The position numbers were made by a program, and so were the translations under genes. The notes beneath the pieces were generated by a model, which did no database searches, was not told where the DNA came from, and was given only the letters and a program-made list of their open reading frames with translations. This document shows, one piece after another, positions 1 to 4,175 of a stretch of DNA of 5,955 nt (position 1 is the first letter of the stretch; each line of letters opens with the position of its first letter). The stretch spans positions 1-5,955 of the forward strand of contig WFTN01000068.1 in assembly GCA_015485455.1 (NCBI GenBank), read 5' to 3'. This stretch comes from Planctomycetota bacterium (GTDB taxonomy: Bacteria; Planctomycetota; GCA-002687715; DRQF01).

Positions 1-2
1 CC

Positions 3-542
3 AAGAACCATCAAGAACGCTATTGTATCCTTCAAGCTTTGAGGAAACTCCCGGCATCATTCGCTAGCTCTTTTCTTGTTGAGCGGCTGAGGGATGAAAT
101 GGATCCTCTTTCTCTAAAAGACTCCGTCAACTTGACACGGTTCGTGCCCAGCGCGGATCTTGTGAACACCTTGGCAGAATTCATCTCCTCCGATAGCGAA
201 AGGTCGAAGCCTCTTTTAGGCTTAGCTTGTAATGCTTTAGGAACTCAAGTCGCCCATGGGGGCCCCGCAGCTCTCTTTGACTTGCACCTCAACTCAAACA
301 ACAGTCTGGGCACGAGAACTGCTGCTGGCAATGCCATCTCCTTTCTGAAAGCACCTGCTTCTGTTCATGATGTCTTGGCTCTTGTGGCTGAACTTCCTGA
401 GCCTTCCGACCCCATTGGAAAATTCCTCAACCGCAATGCCAGAGTCGAACATCTGGCGGCTTTGAAGACCTTTCTTGAAGCGAATCCCCAGTCGTCGTGG
501 GGGAAGATCATGGGGCCTATCGTGGCGAGACTGAGACCCTAA
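3..542 (+). CDS. C-terminal part of an unrecognised, possibly HEAT-like helical protein (5' truncated)
   Basis: The frame is open from the first complete codon at position 3 to a TAA at 540-542, giving about 179 residues. A TTG at 39 could serve as a start, but it has no Shine-Dalgarno site and the frame continues upstream without a stop, so I read this as the end of a longer gene cut by the window edge. The sequence is mostly short amphipathic helices rich in Leu and Ala, separated by Pro, Asn or Ser turns (for example LACNALG, TAAGNAISFLKAP, VEHLAALKTFLEAN). That pattern resembles HEAT-type alpha-solenoids, but I see no exact repeat. There is no membrane segment or catalytic motif. It ends in an Arg/Pro-rich tail. 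I do not recognise the family. Its link to the downstream genes is unknown; a 173-nt gap and a hairpin separate them. Confidence 0.55.
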   Translation, partial: KNHQERYCILQALRKLPASFASSFLVERLRDEMDPLSLKDSVNLTRFVPSADLVNTLAEFISSDSERSKPLLGLACNALGTQVAHGGPAALFDLHLNSNNSLGTRTAAGNAISFLKAPASVHDVLALVAELPEPSDPIGKFLNRNARVEHLAALKTFLEANPQSSWGKIMGPIVARLRP

Positions 543-560
543 CCCGATAAATTACCACCT

Positions 561-586
561 CATAGCCGCGGCGGGGAGGCGGCATG
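561..586 (+). other. GC-rich hairpin in the gap after the first gene
   Basis: CAT at 561-563 and GCCGC at 565-569 can pair with GCGGC at 579-583 and ATG at 584-586, leaving one bulged A (564) and a 9-nt loop. The structure starts 18 nt after the upstream stop. No T-run follows, so it is not a classical intrinsic terminator. It contains a GGGGAGG (573-579) that looks like a ribosome binding site for the ATG at 584. If that start were used, the fold would hide both the site and the ATG. The pairing is visible in the sequence; any role is inference. Confidence 0.3.
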
Positions 587-681
587 GCGCTGGAACTCTG
601 CATCCATGGGGTCGCAGCCAGGCTAGCTGTGCCCCGTTGTCTTCCGTTTGGCAGGGGTTTTGATTGCACTTTTTCAGGCTA

Positions 682-710
682 TTGCCCAGAGAAGTTCTCC
701 CCCATATTAT
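682..710 (+). promoter_or_regulatory. Candidate sigma70-type promoter for the pentapeptide-truA genes
   Basis: TTGCCC (682-687, 4/6 match to TTGACA) and TATTAT (705-710, 5/6 match to TATAAT) are separated by exactly 17 nt. Transcription would begin near 716-718, at the ATG at 716, which implies a leaderless or nearly leaderless message. The spacing is ideal, but hexamers of this quality also arise by chance. Confidence 0.35.
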
Positions 711-714
711 GGGG
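700..714. repeat. 15-bp perfect palindrome over the -10 box, 1 nt before the ATG at 716
   Basis: CCCCATA (700-706) and TATGGGG (708-714) are perfect inverted copies around a single T. The palindrome covers the candidate -10 hexamer and ends 1 nt before the preferred start of the pentapeptide gene. That is where a dimeric repressor or other regulator would sit. As RNA, the 1-nt loop would be too tight for all pairs to form, so a DNA operator reading is more natural than an mRNA hairpin. No regulator gene is adjacent. Confidence 0.35.
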
Positions 715-715
715 C

Positions 716-1570
716 ATGTCTCAACCAAAGAACAACGATATCCTGGCTGTCTTGGGCTGTAGAGCTAATGAGGTAGAGGATTGGGCTGCTGCAAGGCGTC
801 AACTGGAAGTAGCTGCTGGCGATGGAGCCCTGAAAGGGGCGTTTCTTCGGGGGGCCCGCTTAGAAGGGGCGAACTTCGAAAACGCCGATTTGAGTGGTGC
901 TGATCTTAGCGGGGCTATTTTGACCGAAGCAAATCTGCGAGGCGCTCGTCTGATCTTGTCTGATTTGGCTGGGGTGAGCGCGAGCCGGGCTGATTTCACC
1001 GCTGCGGATCTCAAGGGCGCCGTGCTCAAGTCGAGCAATTTTGAAATGGCGGTATTCCAAGATTGTGACTTGAGTGAGTGTGATGCCTCGTCGGCTTGTT
1101 TCGACTACAGCATGCTCGAAGGAATCTTGGCCAAACAGTCGAAGTTTCACAATGCCAGCTTGGTCGGGGCAAGTATGCAGAAGTCGAATCTCTTGGAAGC
1201 CGACTTTGATAGTGCCAATATGACGACCATAGATATGAATCAGAGTCAGGCGATTTCCGTTCGGCTTACAGATGCTCAATTGACCGATGCATTCATGGCT
1301 TCTTGTGATTTGTCGGATGCCAACTGTGATGGTGCTGACATGAGTGGGGTTGATCTCAAAGCGTCGTTCTTTGCTGCAGCCAGCCTGGAGCATGTTAATT
1401 TTCAGAAGGCATTGGTCCACGAAGCTGGCTTCGACAAATGTACTTTGAACGGGAGCGACTTCCGGGGCTGTGAAGTCAGCATGGGGTGCTTCAAGGAATG
1501 TCAGATGGAAGGTGTTCGTTGGCCAGAAAGTGGTGATGAAGGTGTCGACTCCGGCGTGTCCGGTGATTGA
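716..1570 (+). CDS. Pentapeptide-repeat protein with 46 consecutive repeats
   Basis: From ATG 716 the product has 284 residues. Residues 1-40 are a short, partly helical lead-in. Residues 42-269 are unbroken A(D/N)LXX-type pentapeptides, with the central Leu/Phe/Met falling at every fifth position from 44 to 269 and mostly Ala, Ser, Cys or Val two residues before it. The family folds as a right-handed quadrilateral beta-helix; 46 repeats give about 11.5 coils. The exceptions at the centre are Ala, Cys, Val and a final Trp269. Residues 270-284 are a Gly/Asp/Ser tail. No signal peptide, membrane segment or enzyme domain is seen, so it is probably cytoplasmic and binding-type. It lacks the loop insertions of Qnr-type gyrase-protecting proteins, and the function is unknown. 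An in-frame ATG at 584, with a GGGGAGG 4 nt before it, would add 44 residues. I prefer 716 because that extension has no repeat character and contains the candidate promoter. The 3' end overlaps truA. Confidence 0.85.
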   Translation: MSQPKNNDILAVLGCRANEVEDWAAARRQLEVAAGDGALKGAFLRGARLEGANFENADLSGADLSGAILTEANLRGARLILSDLAGVSASRADFTAADLKGAVLKSSNFEMAVFQDCDLSECDASSACFDYSMLEGILAKQSKFHNASLVGASMQKSNLLEADFDSANMTTIDMNQSQAISVRLTDAQLTDAFMASCDLSDANCDGADMSGVDLKASFFAAASLEHVNFQKALVHEAGFDKCTLNGSDFRGCEVSMGCFKECQMEGVRWPESGDEGVDSGVSGD

Positions 1571-2336
1571 CCCGAAGGAACTGGGGCTGCCCGCCTGTCC
1601 ACGAAACATCAAGATTACCATCGAGTATGATGGCAGCAACTACTGCGGTTGGGAAAAGCAAAACAACGGCATTGGCATTCAGAAGTTAATCGAAGATGCC
1701 GTTTTCAAAATCACAGGGGAACGGACGACCATCAATGGGTCGGGGAGAACAGACGCCGGTGTTCATGCTCTGGGTCAAGTGGCGAGTTTCACCCTACAAC
1801 ATCAAATCCCTATACGAGACTTGGGCCGCGCTTTGGACGCCGTCTTGCCTCCCGATGTGGCGGTTTTGGCAGCCGAAGATGTTAGTCTTTTCTTTCATGC
1901 ACGGTTTTCAGCGACCAGCAAACTCTATCGCTACTCCGTTCTCACGGGCCGAGCAAAAGCGCCACTGCTCAGGCATCGAACTCACCATATTCGTCATCCC
2001 CTCGACCTGGCGGCTATGCAGGAGGTAGCGGCTCTGTTCGTCGGAACTCATGACTTTTCTGCCTTCTGCAAGGAAGCCGAGAGGATCGGCGATTGCGTCC
2101 GAACCATCCACAAGTGCAGAATAATTGAAGATGGGCGGCTGATTCATTTTGAGCTTGCGGCTAATGGTTTTCTCTACAACATGGTCCGAATTATCGTGGG
2201 AACCTTGGTTTACGTCGGTAGCGGAAAATTGGGAAAGGAAGAAATTGCTTCTTTGCTCAATGGGGGAGAACGAAAATTCTCTGGCCCCACAGTTCCTGCA
2301 AGCGGATTGCACCTAGTCGAGGTATTCTATGAGTGA
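1536..2336 (+). CDS. truA: tRNA pseudouridine(38-40) synthase TruA
   Basis: TruA converts uridines 38, 39 and 40 in the anticodon stem-loop of many tRNAs to pseudouridine, in the cytoplasm. From ATG 1536 the product has 266 residues, close to the roughly 270 of the E. coli enzyme. Visible motifs in order are NIKITIEYDG (23-32), GSGRTDAGVHALGQVA (68-83) with the catalytic Asp73, HARFSATSKLYRY (121-133) with the conserved Tyr, GTHDFSAF (170-177), FLYNMVR (212-218) with the conserved Arg218, and PASGLHLVEV (254-263). All expected active-site residues are present. The start is uncertain: about 22 residues precede the usual beginning of the family and no strong ribosome binding site is seen. GTG at 1533 or 1542 are alternatives, and an ATG at 1470 deep inside the upstream gene would add 22 more residues. 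The gene overlaps the pentapeptide gene by 35 nt in another frame, so translation may be coupled. Confidence 0.96.
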   Translation: MKVSTPACPVIDPKELGLPACPRNIKITIEYDGSNYCGWEKQNNGIGIQKLIEDAVFKITGERTTINGSGRTDAGVHALGQVASFTLQHQIPIRDLGRALDAVLPPDVAVLAAEDVSLFFHARFSATSKLYRYSVLTGRAKAPLLRHRTHHIRHPLDLAAMQEVAALFVGTHDFSAFCKEAERIGDCVRTIHKCRIIEDGRLIHFELAANGFLYNMVRIIVGTLVYVGSGKLGKEEIASLLNGGERKFSGPTVPASGLHLVEVFYE

Positions 2337-2373
2337 TTGTCTTATGACTTCTTCCTTGTCTACAGCACTTTAT

Positions 2374-2377
2374 GGAG
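2374..2377 (+). promoter_or_regulatory. Ribosome binding site that fixes the hpf start
   Basis: GGAG lies 6 nt before the ATG at 2384. An in-frame ATG at 2372 overlaps this site and has no such motif before it, so 2384 is the better start. Confidence 0.6.
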
Positions 2378-2383
2378 ACCACC

Positions 2384-2680
2384 ATGGATGTAGTAATCAC
2401 CGCAAGGCACGGGCATCTTTCCAAGAATGAAGAATCCTGGATTCGAGCGAAATTGAATCGCTTGAGTCGATTCTGCCAGGGTGAACGGCCAGCCCGAGTT
2501 GTGGTTGAGCATGCCCTCGACCGAAGCAAGGTTGAGGTGAACATGGGGGCTCCCAGAGGGGTTCAGCTGAACGCCCATGGGGAAGCGTCCAGTCTTCGCA
2601 AAGCGGTTCAAATGGCGGAAAATCGCTTGGAGACCCAGTTGCGCAAGAAGAAAGAACGCCTGAGGAATCATCGGGGGTGA
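2384..2680 (+). CDS. hpf: Ribosome hibernation-promoting factor, short form (HPF/RaiA family)
   Basis: The family binds the 30S subunit at the mRNA/tRNA channel and keeps ribosomes inactive in starvation or stationary phase. From ATG 2384 the product has 98 residues, similar to E. coli HPF (95). It is a short form without the C-terminal dimerisation domain of long HPF. Family features are the opening beta strand (MDVVITARHG, 1-10), a helix with basic residues (about 14-30), central strands (about 38-65), and a basic C-terminal helix with LETQLRKKKERLRNH (82-96), which matches the KLxxQLxKxKxKLxxH pattern of the family. An ATG at 2372 would add four residues but overlaps the ribosome binding site. 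The gene lies 47 nt after truA and a candidate 33-codon ORF overlaps its start. In many Proteobacteria hpf sits beside ptsN and other PTS-related genes; here yvcK, HPr and enzyme I follow instead. Confidence 0.9.
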   Translation: MDVVITARHGHLSKNEESWIRAKLNRLSRFCQGERPARVVVEHALDRSKVEVNMGAPRGVQLNAHGEASSLRKAVQMAENRLETQLRKKKERLRNHRG

Positions 2681-2719
2681 CCACGATCCTCGCTCTTTTG
2701 GGCCCGCTATTTCTTCTCA

Positions 2720-2779
2720 TTGACCATTCTTGACCAAAATCTCTACCGACTAGTCAACCCGACTAACCGGGAGATCGTG
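2720..2779. repeat. Cluster of short direct and inverted repeats upstream of yvcK
   Basis: The spacer between hpf and yvcK holds TTGACC twice, 10 bp apart (2720-2725, 2730-2735), and CCGACTA twice, 13 bp apart (2746-2752, 2759-2765). It also has a GACTAGTC palindrome (2748-2755) and a CCCG/CGGG hairpin with a 6-nt loop (2758-2771). The last arm, GATCGTG (2773-2779), is complementary to CACGATC just after the hpf stop (2682-2688). The TTGACC copies resemble -35 boxes, but no good -10 lies at the right distance; an AATAAT at 2780-2785 has no matching -35. A control region for the yvcK-HPr-enzyme I group is plausible but not shown. Confidence 0.3.
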
Positions 2780-2862
2780 AATAATTCGAGTCGAGCATGA
2801 TTTTGCTGTCTCTATGAAGAATGCGTTTCGGTTATTAGAATCCCATGGGGCCCAAGAGAAGC

Positions 2863-2866
2863 GAGG
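2863..2866 (+). promoter_or_regulatory. Ribosome binding site supporting a GTG start for yvcK
   Basis: GAGG lies 4 nt before GTG 2871, within a purine-rich stretch. The ATG at 2814 has no Shine-Dalgarno match before it. Confidence 0.45.
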
Positions 2867-2870
2867 TCAT

Positions 2871-3839
2871 GTGGTAGAAACGAAACAAAACAAAGTTCTG
2901 AAAGTTGTGGCCATAGGTGGTGGGGCGGGTATGCACGCCTTGCTTTCAGGGCTGAAGGATCGAGTCTGTGACCTGGTGGCCATTATTACTGTGGCTGATG
3001 ACGGTGGCAGCTCTGGGCGTTTGCGTAAAGACTTTGACATTCCCCCTCCCGGTGATATTCGTAATTGCTTGGTGGCCATGTCTGAAGACCGAGTCGATCT
3101 CGCCAAGCTGTTTCAGTACCGCTTTAAAGCATCCTTTCTCAGTGGCCATAGTTTCGGCAATTTGTTCATCGCCGCATTGACAGAGTTGAACGGTGATTTT
3201 CGCGGAGCAGTGGAGCATGCCCGACAATTGCTCAACGTGAGAGGGCGGGTTTTGCCGGCCACTGAGAGCAAGTTGACGATCGTTGCTGAGCACCCGGATG
3301 GGACCAAGAGCACCGGGCAGGTTATTGTTGACCAGACGCGCAAGTCAATCTCAAAAATCAAGTTGGTTCCCCGTCCGCCGGCCATTGCCGATGAAATTCA
3401 TGAGGTGCTTTCTGAGGCCGACTTGATTTGTGTGGGGCCGGGCAAAATCTATACCGAGGTCCTACCGACTCTTCTTGTGCCAGGTATGGTTGAGGCCATC
3501 AACACATCTTCCGCCCCTAAGATTTTCGTCGCCAACTTGATGACCCAACCGGGACAAACAGAAGGTTTCACACTTGCGGACCACGTTCATCAACTTCGCA
3601 AGCTGGAACGAGGGCTCAACCTCGATATGATTCTCTGTGCTGGTGACAGGATACACGAGCAGTTACTTCAACGATACGCCGAGGCCGGGAGTGAGCCTGT
3701 GGTGCCGGTTGAGGGGACCATGGATGGTATTCCCGTGCATTCAGCGGAGCTATTGGAAAGCGGGCCCAAGGTTCGTCACAATCCAGACCGTCTGGCTGAA
3801 GCCGTGTTTGAGAGTTATAAGATACTGCTCAAGAAATAA
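2871..3839 (+). CDS. yvcK: YvcK/GlmR-type gluconeogenesis factor, UDP-sugar-binding protein
   Basis: The family (B. subtilis YvcK/GlmR, related in fold to CofD) binds UDP-GlcNAc. It is needed for growth and normal shape on gluconeogenic carbon sources, and in B. subtilis it stimulates GlmS to make cell-wall precursor. From GTG 2871 the product has 322 residues, near the roughly 317 of B. subtilis. Motifs, numbered from that start, are the Rossmann-like loop GGGAG (16-20), ADDGGSSGRLR (42-52), PPGDIRN (59-65), GHSFGN (92-97), GPGKIYTE (189-196), NLMTQPGQTEG (222-232) and ADHV (236-239). Two positions differ from the usual family sequence as I know it: GGGTG reads GGGAG, and GPGS reads GPGK. 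The start is uncertain; ATG 2814 would add 19 residues, but GTG 2871 has a better ribosome binding site and fits the family length. HPr follows after 19 nt, probably in the same operon. Confidence 0.92.
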   Translation: MVETKQNKVLKVVAIGGGAGMHALLSGLKDRVCDLVAIITVADDGGSSGRLRKDFDIPPPGDIRNCLVAMSEDRVDLAKLFQYRFKASFLSGHSFGNLFIAALTELNGDFRGAVEHARQLLNVRGRVLPATESKLTIVAEHPDGTKSTGQVIVDQTRKSISKIKLVPRPPAIADEIHEVLSEADLICVGPGKIYTEVLPTLLVPGMVEAINTSSAPKIFVANLMTQPGQTEGFTLADHVHQLRKLERGLNLDMILCAGDRIHEQLLQRYAEAGSEPVVPVEGTMDGIPVHSAELLESGPKVRHNPDRLAEAVFESYKILLKK

Positions 3840-3843
3840 TGAT

Positions 3844-3850
3844 GGAGGAG
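3844..3850 (+). promoter_or_regulatory. Strong ribosome binding site that fixes the HPr GTG start
   Basis: GGAGGAG lies 8 nt before GTG 3859. It begins just after the yvcK stop. The reading frame itself extends back to an ATG at 3637 inside yvcK, but those extra 74 residues are a shadow of yvcK. Confidence 0.75.
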
Positions 3851-3858
3851 ATGGGGCG

Positions 3859-4134
3859 GTGACCATTGAAGTGCCAATCGAAGTGACCAATAAGCACGGT
3901 GTTCATGCACGCCCTTCATCACTCATTGTTCGCTGTGCTTCCGACTTTGATGCTGTGATTTTGATCCGCAACGAAACCAATGGCGTCGAATCCAATGCCA
4001 AGTCTCCCATCGAGCTCATGATGCTCAATGCCCCGTGTGGCACTCATTTGACAATTATTGGCACGGGGGCAGATGCCGAGGCTGCGGTGCAAGCTATCGT
4101 GGCTTTAATCAAGAGCGGTTTTAATGATGACTGA
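3859..4134 (+). CDS. ptsH: HPr, histidine-containing phosphocarrier protein of the PTS
   Basis: HPr accepts a phosphoryl group from enzyme I on a histidine and passes it to EIIA domains; in many bacteria it is also a regulator. From GTG 3859 the product has 91 residues, a standard length. NKHGVHARPSS (11-21) contains the active-site His16 and the conserved Arg18. The regulatory-serine region reads NAKSPIELMML (46-56), with Ser49 at the position of B. subtilis Ser46. The following residues are Pro-Ile-Glu, where B. subtilis has Ile-Met-Gly. The C-terminal helix (about 72-87) is typical. The retained His distinguishes it from Crh, the His-less HPr paralogue found near yvcK in Bacillus. The gene starts 19 nt after yvcK and ends 41 nt before enzyme I. 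No HPr kinase gene is in the window, so whether Ser49 is phosphorylated is unknown. Confidence 0.93.
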   Translation: MTIEVPIEVTNKHGVHARPSSLIVRCASDFDAVILIRNETNGVESNAKSPIELMMLNAPCGTHLTIIGTGADAEAAVQAIVALIKSGFNDD

Positions 4135-4175
4135 TATTCGTTCCAAGAGATCCTACTCGAAGTAAAGGCTCATAG

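Noticed and set aside
584..715. A 44-residue N-terminal extension of the pentapeptide protein from ATG 584
   Set aside because: It has a plausible ribosome binding site, but the extension lacks repeat character and has a non-coding look (Cys, Trp and Arg scattered). It also overlaps a good promoter candidate. Kept only as an alternative.
799..1038. A 79-codon - strand frame rich in Ala, Pro, Ser and Lys with apparent repeats
   Set aside because: The apparent repeats are the mirror image of the pentapeptide codons on the + strand.
860..1639. A 259-codon open frame on the - strand opposite the pentapeptide gene
   Set aside because: Regular codon use in the pentapeptide repeats keeps the opposite strand free of stops. 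The translation has no recognisable family, and the + strand protein has perfect repeat register and a real homology pattern.
2720..2748. TTGACC as the -35 of a yvcK promoter
   Set aside because: No hexamer resembling TATAAT lies 16-18 nt downstream of either copy, so I did not call it a promoter.
3637..3858. A 74-residue N-terminal extension of HPr
   Set aside because: It lies inside yvcK in another frame, is unlike any HPr, and the GGAGGAG before GTG 3859 marks the true start.
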